Assembly (NCBI RefSeq): GCF_900100455.1
Contig: NZ_FNCV01000004.1
Coordinates: 264,700 to 328,699 of the forward strand
Reading direction: 5' to 3'
DNA length: 64,000 nucleotides
Origin: Roseospirillum parvum
Lineage (GTDB): Bacteria > Pseudomonadota > Alphaproteobacteria > Rhodospirillales > Rhodospirillaceae
The translations under genes and the position numbers were made by a program. Position 1 is the first letter of the stretch. Every line of letters starts with the position of its first letter. The notes under the pieces are model-generated. The model made no database searches. It saw only the letters and a list, made by a program, of their open reading frames with translations, and was not told the origin of the DNA. Shown here piece by piece: positions 25,982-35,591 of this stretch.

Positions 25982-26143
25982 CGTGGGTGTGGAACGCGCA
26001 AGGCAGAGCGGGGCACTCAGGGTGCTTGGCGCCGCGCCCCCTCAAAAGGGGTTTGGGGACCTGACGGCTCTCCTCAAGCTCCTTTTCACCTGTTCTGGAG
26101 GGCGGCGCGGCTACGTACGAAGTCCTCCGGAATGAAAAGAGCG

Positions 26144-28159
26144 CTACTTGAGGGCCCTGTTGATCGCCTCTACCAAGCCCTTCCATTGCTCCCGCTCATC
26201 CTCCGTGAGGTCGGAGGCCTCGTGAGTGCGTGCCCATCGCAGAAAAGCCTTGGCCAGCTTGTACTTCCCAAAGTCAGGCACCTCATTCTCGAACAGGCTG
26301 ATGATTGGGCGGTTCGGTTGCTCCTTTGCCTTCGCTTCGACATCCCAGCCTAGATCATCCTTTGCCACAGCAACCAACGTTTCCCTGAGCATGTCTTCGA
26401 TTTCAGCCTTGGCGATAGGCGTCTTGAGATGATCTTTTGTGCGCAGGATCGCCCGCTGCTTTAGGGCGTGAATGAGTTCCTCCCGATTGGCTTCGTTGTC
26501 GCCTGCGGTGTCGGAATCGAGGAGCGCTGCCACCTTCAGTTTGTGAGCGTGAAGTATGGTGGCAAAGTACGTGACCCGTCCGGCGGTGCCGGCCGGAATA
26601 ACCGCGATCTTCTCGTTCATATCGGCGATTTCCCCTGCCCTCAGCAGTTCGGCCATCGCTGAGAGGTAGAAGTAGTCGGTGAGCCCTTCTGCAACGAGGT
26701 TGCGCTCTTGGGAGAAAAGGCTGTGGGCCATGTCGTAGCCGAGAGCCTCCTGAAGCGGGAGCAGGGAAGCCGGGTCCTCGGAGGTAACCGAGGTGTTGAC
26801 CTTCGTCCCCTTTGAACGGTCCGTCATCTCGACCACACGAACGAGGTCGAGTTCCCCGGAGCCCACGAGGAAAGGGGAGTGCGTCGTGAAGATCGTCTGG
26901 TTGGACTCCGCCAGTCGCGAAATGGTCTTCTGGAACTCGCGTTGCTTGAGCGCATGCAGGCTGACGCCTGGCTCGTCGAGCAAGAGCACGGCATTCTGGA
27001 GTTGCCCCTTGGCCTCCGAGAAGAAGACCACGAAAAACGACACGAGCCACTGGAAACCTTCCGAGCGCTGATCGAGATCGATGTTCGTGCCGATCGAATC
27101 CTGAACCGTGACATTGAGGTACGGGCCATCAGCCTGGATGCGCATCGTCTTGGCTTCATCCCTTCCTGGGTCCGGATTCCATATCCGCCGGATTTCCCGG
27201 GTCAGGCGTTCCTCGGCTGAGTCAAGGCCCGCGCGGCGCTCGTCGATGCGCTCTTGGATCTTAGGGTCGTGGTCCTTCCGCTGAGCGTCACTGATGCGGC
27301 CGAGGTCCGCGAGCTCCTTGGCTTCGTAGCCGAGAAGGTTGAGGAGGCATAGGTTGCCGTAGTCCTCCCGCTCGATGGGCTCCGGGCCCCCTTGCTTCCG
27401 TGCGAGAGACTCGAGATGGAGACGGGCCCTGACCCTGAAATAGTTGTTGAAAAGCACGAACCGCGGCACCTGCTTCTCAAGAGGCTCGACTGCGGATTCA
27501 ATCGCATCGTCCGCTTTCAGTTTATCCTCGACCCTTTCGAGCCGCTGCTCATCTTCAGATTGTTCGGCGATATCAGGAACGACAACCTTGAGCCACTTCT
27601 TGATCGCGTCGCGGTCGACCGCTCTGAGCGATCCGTCGCTCGGGATGGACTCTTCGATCTTGTCGAGTTGCGCGCTTGCGCTCGGGGTCCGGGGCGGATC
27701 GGCTGCTTCCGCAGTCTTGTCCGCGTGGGCTGCAATCCGCCTGAGGTCGTTCTTGATGTCCTTGTGGGTCAGCCTGTCGAACTCGCCCAGGAGATCGCAG
27801 TTGCGGTGGTTATCGAGGAAGGCCGTAACCTTGAGTCCAGTTACCGCAGAGCGGATGTGTTCTGGGAGCACTTCGCGATCTGCATCCTCTAGTTCGAACA
27901 CCGCTGTTGCGATAGGGATTTCGCTGGGCTCTCGCGCGCCGCTTTTGATGTCCTCGTTGTAGCGGCTTCTTGGATAGTCCCGGAGCGGGTGGAGCGGTTT
28001 CACGTCCTTCGGAGGGTTGATGTGCTGGAGCGCCGCCAGGATGGCCGACTTCCCCGCCTCGTTGATCCCGACAAGGATAGTCTTGTCCCGGTCGATTTCG
28101 AATTCGCCGCTGTCCATGACGCTGCGGTAATTCTGGACCTGTGCCTTCTTGACTCTCAT
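26144..28159 (-). CDS. OLD-family ATPase with TOPRIM nuclease domain
   Basis: This 671-residue protein joins an SMC/ABC-type ATPase to a C-terminal TOPRIM domain. Visible are Walker A GINEAGKS (31-38), an insertion with predicted helices (about 140-330), the signature-like RSEGFQ (365-370), Walker B VLLLDEP (391-397), the His switch in TTHSPF (His427), and TOPRIM residues in VAEG (Glu491) and LLDSD (Asp548, Asp550). OLD proteins of phage P2, retrons and Gabija act as nucleases in phage defence. No UvrD-like partner (GajB) or reverse transcriptase is adjacent, so it is a lone type. Base composition and codon use look lower in GC than both neighbours, a sign of transfer. There is no clear ribosome site. 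Confidence 0.9.
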   Translation of the reverse strand: MRVKKAQVQNYRSVMDSGEFEIDRDKTILVGINEAGKSAILAALQHINPPKDVKPLHPLRDYPRSRYNEDIKSGAREPSEIPIATAVFELEDADREVLPEHIRSAVTGLKVTAFLDNHRNCDLLGEFDRLTHKDIKNDLRRIAAHADKTAEAADPPRTPSASAQLDKIEESIPSDGSLRAVDRDAIKKWLKVVVPDIAEQSEDEQRLERVEDKLKADDAIESAVEPLEKQVPRFVLFNNYFRVRARLHLESLARKQGGPEPIEREDYGNLCLLNLLGYEAKELADLGRISDAQRKDHDPKIQERIDERRAGLDSAEERLTREIRRIWNPDPGRDEAKTMRIQADGPYLNVTVQDSIGTNIDLDQRSEGFQWLVSFFVVFFSEAKGQLQNAVLLLDEPGVSLHALKQREFQKTISRLAESNQTIFTTHSPFLVGSGELDLVRVVEMTDRSKGTKVNTSVTSEDPASLLPLQEALGYDMAHSLFSQERNLVAEGLTDYFYLSAMAELLRAGEIADMNEKIAVIPAGTAGRVTYFATILHAHKLKVAALLDSDTAGDNEANREELIHALKQRAILRTKDHLKTPIAKAEIEDMLRETLVAVAKDDLGWDVEAKAKEQPNRPIISLFENEVPDFGKYKLAKAFLRWARTHEASDLTEDEREQWKGLVEAINRALK

Positions 28160-28191
28160 GGGCTTCGTTACCGTTTCGTTCCAGCTTGGAC

Positions 28192-28215
28192 TTCCGGGCG
28201 CCGAAGCGCCCGGAA
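28192..28215 (-). terminator. Hairpin with UUCG tetraloop after nrdJ
   Basis: Read on the minus strand, a perfect 10-bp stem closes on loop TTCG with a C-G closing pair, a very stable RNA hairpin. It lies about 60 bp after the nrdJ stop, and a smaller hairpin (28236-28251) precedes it. There is no T tract, so it may be a weak terminator or a 3'-end protector between nrdJ and the OLD gene. Confidence 0.6.
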
Positions 28216-28272
28216 TAGTTATTCTGTGGCTGGAGGCAGACGAAGGTCTGCGTCCTCAAGCGGTTTTCTGCT

Positions 28273-31200
28273 TCACGAGCACCCGGTGGTTGCGCCGCAG
28301 GTGTCGCATTTCAGGCAGGTGCCGTTGCGGACCAGGGTGAAGTTGCCGCATTCGGGGCAGCTGTCGCCTTCGTAGCCTTGCATGCGGGCCTGGGCGATGC
28401 GGGCTTTGCGGCCGCTGCCGCCGCCGCCGGCGGTGATGGTGGTGCTGACGGCAACGGTTTCGGCGCCCACCGCTTCCAGGGTCTGGGGGGCGGCTTCGAG
28501 GGCGGTGGTGGCCGGCTGCGAGGCGGCACCCTTCAGGATATACAGGTTGTTGCGCACGTAGCCCTTGGAGATGGTGCGCTCCAGCGGGTCTTCCTGCCAG
28601 TCGGCGAGGTCGCCCTGGTTTTCGCCGCGTCCGATGGCATCGGGGGTGATGTCGTCGGGTTCGACGTGGGCCAGATCGTTGCGCCCCAGGTAGCTGACCG
28701 CCAGTTCGCGGAAGATGTAGTCGAGGATCGAGGTCGACATCTTGATCGCCTGATTGCCTTCGACCATGCCGGAGGGTTCGAAGCGGGTGAAGGTGTAGGC
28801 CTCGACGAATTCCTCCAGCGGCACGCCGTATTGCAGGCCGATCGAGATGGCGATGGCGAAGTTGTTCATCAGCGAGCGGAAGGCGGCGCCTTCCTTGTGC
28901 ATGTCGATGAAGATTTCGCCGACCTTGCCGTCCTCGTATTCGCCGGTGCGCAGGTACACCTTGTGGCCGCCGACGGTGGCCTTCTGGGTGTAGCCCTTGC
29001 GCCGGTCGGGCAGGCGGCGGCGCTGGGCGGCGATGCGCTCGACGACCCGCTCGGCGACCATGGCGGCCTGCACCTGGGCCGGCTTCTCGGCCACCTTTTC
29101 GACCAGCGGCTCGTCGGCCTCTTCCAGGTCCGCGTCATCGACCAGGGCGGTGGCCAGCGGCTGGCTGAGCTTGGAGCCGTCGCGGTAGAGGGCGTTGGCC
29201 TTGGTGCCCAGGCGCCAGGAGGCGAGGTAGGCCGCCTTGACGTCGTCCACGGTGGCGCTGGCCGGCATGTTGATGGTTTTCGAGATGGCGCCGGAGATGA
29301 AGCTCTGCGCCCCGGCCATCATGCGGATGTGGGCATCGACCGACAGGAAGCGCCGCCCGGTGCGCCCGCACGGGGTGGCGCAGTCGAACACCGGCAGGTG
29401 CTCGGGCTGAAGGTGCGGGGCGCCTTCCAGGGTCATGGCGCCGCAGGCGTGGATGTTGGCGGCCTCGATCTCGTCCTTGCCGAAGCCGAGCGCGGCCAGC
29501 ATGTCGAAGGCGGGGTCGTCCATCTGCTCGGCCGACAGCTTCAGGTGTTGGCTCACCTCGGCCTCGCCCAGGGTCCACTTGTTGAACACGAAGCGGATGT
29601 CGAAGGCGCTGCCCAGGGCCTCTTCCACGCGGTTCAGCATGTCGGCGGTGAAGCCCTTGGCGATGAGCTTGTCGTGGTCGATGCCGGGGGCGCCCTGAAG
29701 GCTGCCGTGGCCCACCGCGTAGGCTTCCATGGCGGCGATCTGCTCGGCCTCGTAGCCCAGGGTCTTGAGGGCCACCGGGACCATGCGGTTGATGATCTTG
29801 AAGTAGCCGCCGCCGGCCAGCTTCTTGAACTTGACCAGGGCGAAATCGGGCTCGATGCCGGTGGTGTCGCAGTCCATGACCAGGCCGATGGTGCCGGTCG
29901 GGGCGATCACCGAGACCTGGGCGTTGCGGAAGCCGTGCGCCTGGCCCAGTTCCAGCGCCTTGTCCCAGGCGGCGCCGGCGGCCTCGGCCAGGGCCGGGTC
30001 GGGGCAGGCCTTGATGTCCAGCGGCAGCGGGGCGATGGTCAGTCCCTCATAGCCCTTGGCGTGGCCGTGGGCGGCCCGGCGGTGGTTGCGGATGACCCGC
30101 AGCATGTGGCCGTCGTTGGCCGGATAGCCGGGGAAGGGGCCCAGTTCCTCGGCCATTTCGGCGCTGGTGGCGTAGGCGGTGCCGGTCATCAGGGCGGTGA
30201 TGGCGCCGGCCAGGGCGCGGCCCTCGCGGCTGTCGTAGGGCAGCCCGAGGCTCATCAGAAGGCCGCCGATGTTGGCGTAGCCCAGACCCAGGGTGCGGTA
30301 GTCGTAGGAGCCGCGGGCGATCTCGCGGCTCGGGAACTGGGCCATGAGGACCGAGATTTCCAGCACCACGGTCCACAGGCGGGCGGCGTGGGCGAAGCCG
30401 TCGATGTCGAAGCCGCCGTCCTGGTCGCGGAACTGGTAGAGGTTCAGCGAGGCCAGATTGCACGCCGTGTCATCGAGGAACATGTACTCCGAGCAGGGGT
30501 TGGAGGCGTTGATGCGCCCCGCCTCGGGGCAGGTGTGCCACTCGTTGATGGTGCCGTCGAACTGCAACCCCGGATCGGCGCACGACCACGCGGCGTGGCC
30601 GATCTTCTCCCACAGGTCGCGCGCCTTGATGGTGCGCGCCACCTTGCCGTCGGTGCGCCGGATCAGGTCCCAGTCGCCGTCCTGCTCGACCGCCGCGAAG
30701 AAGGCGTTGGACAGGCGCACCGAGTTGTTGGCGTTCTGCCCGGCGACGGTCAGGTAGGCCTCGCTGTCCCAGTCGGTGTCGAGCAGCGGCACGTCGATGC
30801 GCTCGATGCCCTGGCCGGCCAGCTGGATGGTGCGCTGGATGCTGTTCTCCGGGATCATCGCCCGGCGCGCCGCGATCACCGCCTTTTTCAGGCCGGGATT
30901 GCGCTTGGGGTCGAGGCGCGCCTGGTCGCTGCCGTCGAAGGTCTTGCAGGCCGCCATGACGGCGTTCAGGTGGTGCTGGAGCTGCTTCGAGCCGGTGACC
31001 AGGGCGGCCACCTTCTGCTCCTCGCGCATCTTCCAGTCGATGAAGGTTTCGATGTCCGGGTGGTCGGCGTCGACGATCACCATCTTGGCGGCGCGCCGGG
31101 TGGTGCCGCCCGACTTGATGGCCCCGGCGGCGCGGTCGCCGATCTTGAGGAAGCTCATCAGGCCGCTGCTCTTGCCGCCGCCGGAGAGCGATTCGCCCTC

Positions 31201-31920
31201 GCTGCGCAGGGCCGAGAAGTTGGTGCCGGTGCCGCTGCCGTACTTGAACAGCCGGGCCTCGCGCAGCCACAGGTCCATGATGCCGCCCTCGTTGACCAGA
31301 TCGTCGGCGATCGACTGGATGAAGCAGGCGTGCGGCTGCGGACGCTCGTAGGCCGAGGTGGAGGGATTGACCTCGCCGGTCTCATGGTCGACGTAGAAAT
31401 GGCCCTGGCCCGGGCCGTCGATGCCATAGGCCCAGAACAGGCCGGTGTTGAACCACTGCGGGCTGTTGGGGGCGGCCATCTGGCGGCACAGCATGTGGGC
31501 CAGTTCGTCGTGGAAGGCGCGGGCGTCTTCCTCCTGGTCGAAGTAGCCGCCTTTCCAGCCCCAGTAGGTCCAGGTGCCGGCCAGCCGGTTGAAGACCTGG
31601 CGGGCGTTGGTCTCGGGGCCGAATCGCTCATCCTCGGGCAGCTCGGCCAGGGCCGCGTGGTCGGGCTCGCGGCGCCACAGCCACTGCGGCACGTCGTCCT
31701 CGACCACCGGCTTCAGGCGCGCCGCCACCCCGGCCTTGCGGAAGTACTTCTGGGCCAGCACGTCGGCCGCCACCTGCGAGAAGTGGGCCGGAACCTCGAT
31801 GTCCTTGGCCGCGAAGACGGTGCTGCCGTCCGGGTTGCGGATCTCGCTGCTGGTGGTGCGGAAGGCGATCCCCGCGTAGGGGTCGGCGTCGGCCTGGGTG
31901 AAACGACGGGAAATCCGCAT
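28273..31920 (-). CDS. nrdJ: Vitamin B12-dependent ribonucleotide reductase (class II)
   Basis: The 1215-residue enzyme makes deoxyribonucleotides with adenosylcobalamin, independent of oxygen. The long N-terminal extension, the barrel region with NACSEY-type NPCSEY, active-site stretches such as [11 protein letters not shown], and ICMG-like [15 protein letters not shown] are visible. The C-terminus carries a zinc-binding [10 protein letters not shown] and [11 protein letters not shown] tail used in thiol exchange. MRISRRFTQ at 31920 is chosen as start, with AAGGA upstream. Two NrdR-like boxes lie about 170-215 bp upstream. I saw no cobalamin riboswitch. Confidence 0.96.
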   Translation of the reverse strand: MRISRRFTQADADPYAGIAFRTTSSEIRNPDGSTVFAAKDIEVPAHFSQVAADVLAQKYFRKAGVAARLKPVVEDDVPQWLWRREPDHAALAELPEDERFGPETNARQVFNRLAGTWTYWGWKGGYFDQEEDARAFHDELAHMLCRQMAAPNSPQWFNTGLFWAYGIDGPGQGHFYVDHETGEVNPSTSAYERPQPHACFIQSIADDLVNEGGIMDLWLREARLFKYGSGTGTNFSALRSEGESLSGGGKSSGLMSFLKIGDRAAGAIKSGGTTRRAAKMVIVDADHPDIETFIDWKMREEQKVAALVTGSKQLQHHLNAVMAACKTFDGSDQARLDPKRNPGLKKAVIAARRAMIPENSIQRTIQLAGQGIERIDVPLLDTDWDSEAYLTVAGQNANNSVRLSNAFFAAVEQDGDWDLIRRTDGKVARTIKARDLWEKIGHAAWSCADPGLQFDGTINEWHTCPEAGRINASNPCSEYMFLDDTACNLASLNLYQFRDQDGGFDIDGFAHAARLWTVVLEISVLMAQFPSREIARGSYDYRTLGLGYANIGGLLMSLGLPYDSREGRALAGAITALMTGTAYATSAEMAEELGPFPGYPANDGHMLRVIRNHRRAAHGHAKGYEGLTIAPLPLDIKACPDPALAEAAGAAWDKALELGQAHGFRNAQVSVIAPTGTIGLVMDCDTTGIEPDFALVKFKKLAGGGYFKIINRMVPVALKTLGYEAEQIAAMEAYAVGHGSLQGAPGIDHDKLIAKGFTADMLNRVEEALGSAFDIRFVFNKWTLGEAEVSQHLKLSAEQMDDPAFDMLAALGFGKDEIEAANIHACGAMTLEGAPHLQPEHLPVFDCATPCGRTGRRFLSVDAHIRMMAGAQSFISGAISKTINMPASATVDDVKAAYLASWRLGTKANALYRDGSKLSQPLATALVDDADLEEADEPLVEKVAEKPAQVQAAMVAERVVERIAAQRRRLPDRRKGYTQKATVGGHKVYLRTGEYEDGKVGEIFIDMHKEGAAFRSLMNNFAIAISIGLQYGVPLEEFVEAYTFTRFEPSGMVEGNQAIKMSTSILDYIFRELAVSYLGRNDLAHVEPDDITPDAIGRGENQGDLADWQEDPLERTISKGYVRNNLYILKGAASQPATTALEAAPQTLEAVGAETVAVSTTITAGGGGSGRKARIAQARMQGYEGDSCPECGNFTLVRNGTCLKCDTCGATTGCS

Positions 31921-32088
31921 GGGTCGCTGATCCTTGTAATGCCTGGGCGCTTTTGAAGGTTGGCGCGGCAAGCGCGCGGCTCTGTTGGTCGGCGCGAAAA
32001 GCGCGCGGCCGGGGCGTTACACGGCGCGACGGCGGCCCCCCGACCCTCGACGTTGGAGAAAAAGGGTACGGCAGGTTTTCGGAGTGGG

Positions 32089-32135
32089 CAACCAAATTTT
32101 GTGTCGTTCCGCCCTCGGAACACCATATCTCGTGC
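32089..32135. promoter_or_regulatory. Pair of NrdR-like boxes between nrdJ and NDUFA12
   Basis: A 16-bp site, ACACCATATCTCGTGC (32120-32135), matches the NrdR box ACAC-W-ATAT-N-T-W-GTGT at most positions. A second, weaker one (CAACCAAATTTTGTGT, 32089-32104) begins exactly 31 bp away, three helical turns, the spacing typical for NrdR box pairs. They lie in the divergent spacer 31921-32286, which otherwise shows no gene. NrdR represses ribonucleotide reductase genes. Confidence 0.6.
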
Positions 32136-32286
32136 GGGGAGTGGGGGCTTGTCGGGGCGGCGCGCAGACCCCTGGACGGCGCGCGCGAACCTGGGTCAGA
32201 ATGCGCGGCCGGCCGTGCGGCGCCCTCTTTCGCGGGGCGGCGCCCGGCCACCCGTCTTCCCGAGCACGGCAACGGATCGATCCGGC

Positions 32287-32634
32287 ATGACCTGGGGTTT
32301 GCGCATTCATACCTGGCTGAAGGGCGAGTTGGTTGGCGAGGACGCCGACGGCAACCGCTACTACCGCTCGCGCCACTCGCCGATCGGCCATGCCGAGAAG
32401 CGCTGGGTGATCTTCAACGGGACGAACGAGGCCTCCCGCGTGCCGCCCGAGTGGCATGCCTGGCTGCACCACACCACCGACGACCCGATCAAGACTCCGC
32501 CGCGCCCGTGGATGAAGCCCCATGTGCCCAACCCGACCGGCGGACCCGGGGCCTACCTGCCGCAGGGGCACGACGCCCGGGGCGGCCGGCGGGCCCGGGC
32601 GACCGGCGACTACGAGGCCTGGAAGCCCGAATAG
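32287..32634 (+). CDS. NADH:ubiquinone oxidoreductase subunit NDUFA12
   Basis: The 115-residue protein is the bacterial form of the complex I accessory subunit NDUFA12 (B17.2), found in alphaproteobacteria and mitochondria. The motifs VGEDADGNRYYRSR, EKRWVIFNGTNEASRVPPEWHAWLHH and KPHVPNPTGG are diagnostic. It precedes mlaD and DUF2155 genes, a common alphaproteobacterial gene order. There is no strong ribosome site before the ATG. Confidence 0.93.
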   Translation: MTWGLRIHTWLKGELVGEDADGNRYYRSRHSPIGHAEKRWVIFNGTNEASRVPPEWHAWLHHTTDDPIKTPPRPWMKPHVPNPTGGPGAYLPQGHDARGGRRARATGDYEAWKPE

Positions 32635-32653
32635 GCGCCCCAAAAGCGCCACC

Positions 32654-32701
32654 GTTGCCGCCCATACCTGTCGCCGCCCATACCTGTTGCCGCCCAGACC
32701 T
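32654..32701. repeat. 16-bp tandem repeat, three copies
   Basis: Three consecutive units of GTYGCCGCCCAKACCT fill half of the 105-bp gap between the NDUFA12 gene and the first mlaD gene. Confidence 0.85.
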
Positions 32702-32739
32702 GGGGTGGCGCCCCGCCCCCCGATCAGGAGAGTTCATCC

Positions 32740-33252
32740 GTGGCCGTCACCGCCCGCCTGCGTGACAGCGAGATCCGCGAGATCGTCATCGGCATGGCGG
32801 TGGTCGCGGTGGCCGTTCTGCTGGCGCTGCTCAACGCCACCGCCGAGCGCGGTCCCGAGTTGAGTGACGGGGGCGCCGGCGGGGTCTATCAGGTCCAGGC
32901 CGCCTTTCCGCGCATCGACGGACTGGCCAGCGGGGCCGAGGTGCGGCTGGCCGGGGTGGCCATCGGCCGGGTGGTCGACATGCAGGTGGACGACCGCTTC
33001 CGCTCGCTGCTCACCCTGGCCCTGGCCGCCGAGCCGCCGATTCCCGAGGACAGTTCGGCGGTGATCGAGACCGACGGGCTGCTCGGCGGCAAGTACATCG
33101 AGATCCAGCCGGGTGGCGCCGAGGCCATGCTTGAGGCCGGGGGACGCATCGGCTACACCCAGGGCTCGGTCAAGCTGGAAGAGTTGTTGGGCAAGATCAT
33201 CGCCATGGCCAAGGCCCGTCGCGGCCTCGACCAGCCGGGCGACGACGAATAA
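32740..33252 (+). CDS. MlaD-family lipid-binding protein, first copy
   Basis: The 170-residue protein has an N-terminal membrane helix (about 13-31) and one MCE domain with VQAAFPRIDGLASGAEVRLAG and ETDGLLGGKYIEIQPGG. MCE proteins such as MlaD carry phospholipids between membranes as part of an ABC system. The start is GTG, with CAGGAGAG upstream. The permease MlaE and ATPase MlaF are not adjacent. The next gene is a second MCE protein. Confidence 0.9.
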   Translation: MAVTARLRDSEIREIVIGMAVVAVAVLLALLNATAERGPELSDGGAGGVYQVQAAFPRIDGLASGAEVRLAGVAIGRVVDMQVDDRFRSLLTLALAAEPPIPEDSSAVIETDGLLGGKYIEIQPGGAEAMLEAGGRIGYTQGSVKLEELLGKIIAMAKARRGLDQPGDDE

Positions 33253-33296
33253 CCGTCGCGCCCCACCCGCATCGCCAAGGACGACACGAGACGACC

Positions 33297-33764
33297 ATGG
33301 GACGGCACGCGATCGAAACGGTGATGGGCGCGGTGGTCCTGCTGGTGGCCGCCTATTTCCTGGTTTTCGCCTACGGCTCGGCCGACCTGGGCACGCGCTC
33401 GGAGGCCGACAGCTTCGATGTCACCGCCACCTTCAGCAAGGTCGGCGGCCTCAAGCCGGGGGCCGAGGTGCGCATGTCCGGCATCCGCATCGGCAGTGTG
33501 CTCGACCAGCGCATCGACCCCACCACCTATCAGGCGGTGGTCGCCATGCGCATCGATTCGGAAATCGCCCTGCCGGCCGACTCCACGGCCGCCATCGCCT
33601 CCGACGGGCTGCTCGGCGGCAAGTACGTCAACATCGCCCCGGGGCGGGCCGGCGAGAAGCTGGCCGACGGCGACGCGTTGGCGCAGACGGTGGACTTCCA
33701 GTCGCTGGAGGACATGGTCAGCGAGATCATCTTCCTGGCCACCACCGATGGGCCCGGCCGGTGA
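33297..33764 (+). CDS. mlaD: MlaD-family lipid-binding protein, second copy
   Basis: This 155-residue protein has a membrane helix (about 6-26) and one MCE domain (ATFSKVGGLKPGAEVRMSGIRIG, ASDGLLGGKYVNIAPG), close to canonical MlaD of the outer-membrane lipid asymmetry system. Its stop overlaps the GTG start of the DUF2155 gene. The first copy upstream differs most near the N-terminus, so the pair may form a mixed hexamer, which is inference. Confidence 0.9.
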   Translation: MGRHAIETVMGAVVLLVAAYFLVFAYGSADLGTRSEADSFDVTATFSKVGGLKPGAEVRMSGIRIGSVLDQRIDPTTYQAVVAMRIDSEIALPADSTAAIASDGLLGGKYVNIAPGRAGEKLADGDALAQTVDFQSLEDMVSEIIFLATTDGPGR

Positions 33765-34264
33765 TCGCCCGGTGTCTCGCCCTTCTGCCGCTGGCCGCCC
33801 TGCTGCTGTCCACGCCCGGGGCCCGGGCGGCCGACGAGGCGCCGCCCACGGTGGAGACCGACACCGCCGTGCTGCGCTGGCTGGACAAGGTGACGGCGCG
33901 CCTGAACACCATTCCGGTGACGGTTGGCGATTCGGTGCGCATCGGCACCCTGGAGGTGATCGTGCGCACCTGCCGCCGCCGCCCGCCGACCGAAACCCCG
34001 GAAAGCGCCGCCTTCCTCGACATCAGCGAAATGCGCCCCGGCGACACCCCGCGCGAGGTCTTCCGGGGCTGGATGTTCGCCTCCAGCCCCGCCCTGTCGG
34101 CCATGGAGCATCCGGTCTATGACGTCTGGGTGCTCGACTGCCTGAACGCCGACGAGTTGCGGGAACGCGGTCTGGCACCGGCTCAAGAGCAGCCAGGCCA
34201 AGAGCAGCCAGGCCAAGAGCAGCCAGGCCAAGAGCAGCCAAGCCAAGAGGCGCCGGCCCAATAG
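33761..34264 (+). CDS. DUF2155 secreted protein
   Basis: The 167-residue protein has a signal peptide (about 1-22) and the alphaproteobacterial DUF2155 domain: LRWLDKVTARLNTIPV, LEVIVRTC and WMFASSPALSAMEHPVYDVWVLDC. The start is a GTG that overlaps the mlaD stop (GTGA). The C-terminal end is a repeat of EQPGQ encoded by a 15-bp tandem array. The role is unknown; the constant place after NDUFA12 and mlaD suggests an envelope function. Confidence 0.88.
   Translation: MIARCLALLPLAALLLSTPGARAADEAPPTVETDTAVLRWLDKVTARLNTIPVTVGDSVRIGTLEVIVRTCRRRPPTETPESAAFLDISEMRPGDTPREVFRGWMFASSPALSAMEHPVYDVWVLDCLNADELRERGLAPAQEQPGQEQPGQEQPGQEQPSQEAPAQ
34186..34245 (+). repeat. 15-bp coding tandem repeat, four copies
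   Basis: Four units of AGAGCAGCCAGGCCA (the last with one change) encode repeated EQPGQ at the C-terminus of the DUF2155 protein. Copies 1-3 are identical, so the array looks recent and may vary in number between strains. Confidence 0.9.
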
Positions 34265-34416
34265 ATCTCCGCCGCTCGGCCCGTTCCGGCCGGGTCGGCT
34301 CAAGATCAGGCAAGAGACGGCTTGGCCCGGGCCGCCGGAGCACCTAATCTCAGCCGGGATCGCGCCCTCCGCGCGCCGGTCCTTTTCCACCACCGCTTTG
34401 ATGGAGTTTGTCCGAG

Positions 34417-35532
34417 GTGTCCACCCCGACCCTTCTTCTGTTGCCCGGCGACGGCATCGGCCCCGAGGTCTTCGCCGAGGTCCTCAAGCTGATCGACTGG
34501 CTGGCCCGCCACCGTGGCCTGGACGTGACCACCCGCGACGGATTGGTCGGCGGCGCCTGCTACGACCGCCACGGGGTGGCGCTGACCGACGAGACGCTGG
34601 CCGAGGCGATGGAGGCCGACGCCGTGCTGCTCGGCGCCGTCGGTGGTCCCAAGTACGACAACGTGCCGCGCGAGGTCCGCCCCGAGGCCGGCCTTCTGCG
34701 CCTGCGCAAGGAAATGGACCTGTTCGCCAACCTGCGCCCGGCGCTCACCTTCAAGGCGCTGCTCGACGCCTCGACCCTGAAGCCCGAGGTGATCGAGGGG
34801 CTGGACATCCTGATCGTCCGCGAGCTGACCGGCGGCGTCTACTTCGGCCGGCCGCGCGGCATGCAGACCTTCGAGGGGGAGGAACGCTGCGTCGACACCC
34901 AGGCCTACAGCCAGGCCGAGGTGGAGCGGGTGGCCCGGGTCGCCTTCGATCTGGCCGCCAAGCGGGGCCACAAGGTGCACTCGGTGGAAAAGGCCAACGT
35001 CATGGAAACCGGCGCCTTCTGGCGCCGCGTGGTGAGCGGCCTGCACGCCGCCAACCCGGAATTCTCGGCCATCGAGCTGCAGCACATGTACGCCGACAAC
35101 TGCGCCATGCAACTGGTGCGCAACCCCAAGCAGTTCGATGTGATCGTCACCGACAACCTGTTCGGCGACCTGCTGTCCGACTGCGCGGCCATGCTCACCG
35201 GCTCGCTCGGCATGCTGCCCTCGGCCAGCCTGGGGGCGCCCGACGCCTCGGGCCGCCGCCGCGCCATGTACGAACCGGTGCACGGCTCGGCCCCGGACAT
35301 CGCCGGCCAGGGCAAGGCCAACCCGCTGGCCATGCTGCTCAGCTTCGGCATGGCGCTGCGCTATTCGCTGGACCGGGGGGCCGATGCCGACCTGCTCGAC
35401 AAGGCGGTGGAAAACGTGCTGGCCGCCGGCATCCGCACCGGCGATATCGCCGGCCCCGGCGCGACGGTGGTCTCCACCTCGGGCATGGGCGATGCCGTGC
35501 TGGCCGAACTGGACCGCTTGATCGGCGCCTGA
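34417..35532 (+). CDS. leuB: 3-isopropylmalate dehydrogenase
   Basis: The 371-residue enzyme does the third step of leucine synthesis (NAD-dependent oxidative decarboxylation). The family motifs [30 protein letters not shown], and the metal/substrate site [17 protein letters not shown] are present, as is [22 protein letters not shown] at 34417 with GGAG ten bases upstream is favoured; a TTG at 34408 is possible. leuCD are not in the window. Confidence 0.95.
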   Translation: MSTPTLLLLPGDGIGPEVFAEVLKLIDWLARHRGLDVTTRDGLVGGACYDRHGVALTDETLAEAMEADAVLLGAVGGPKYDNVPREVRPEAGLLRLRKEMDLFANLRPALTFKALLDASTLKPEVIEGLDILIVRELTGGVYFGRPRGMQTFEGEERCVDTQAYSQAEVERVARVAFDLAAKRGHKVHSVEKANVMETGAFWRRVVSGLHAANPEFSAIELQHMYADNCAMQLVRNPKQFDVIVTDNLFGDLLSDCAAMLTGSLGMLPSASLGAPDASGRRRAMYEPVHGSAPDIAGQGKANPLAMLLSFGMALRYSLDRGADADLLDKAVENVLAAGIRTGDIAGPGATVVSTSGMGDAVLAELDRLIGA

Positions 35533-35591
35533 CGGGCCCCCATGTCCCGGGTCGACGTCACCCCAGTCCCTGTCCAAGGAGCCCACCCCCC

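Noticed and set aside
26144-28159. Gabija system
   Set aside because: GajA-like architecture is present but no UvrD-like GajB lies on either side, so the two-gene system is not supported.
28378-31956. Open frame of 1192 codons antisense to nrdJ
   Set aside because: It mirrors nrdJ exactly, has no family resemblance and reflects the high GC third-position bias.
31921-32286. Cobalamin riboswitch before nrdJ
   Set aside because: I looked for the B12-box GCCACTG on the nrdJ strand and did not see it.
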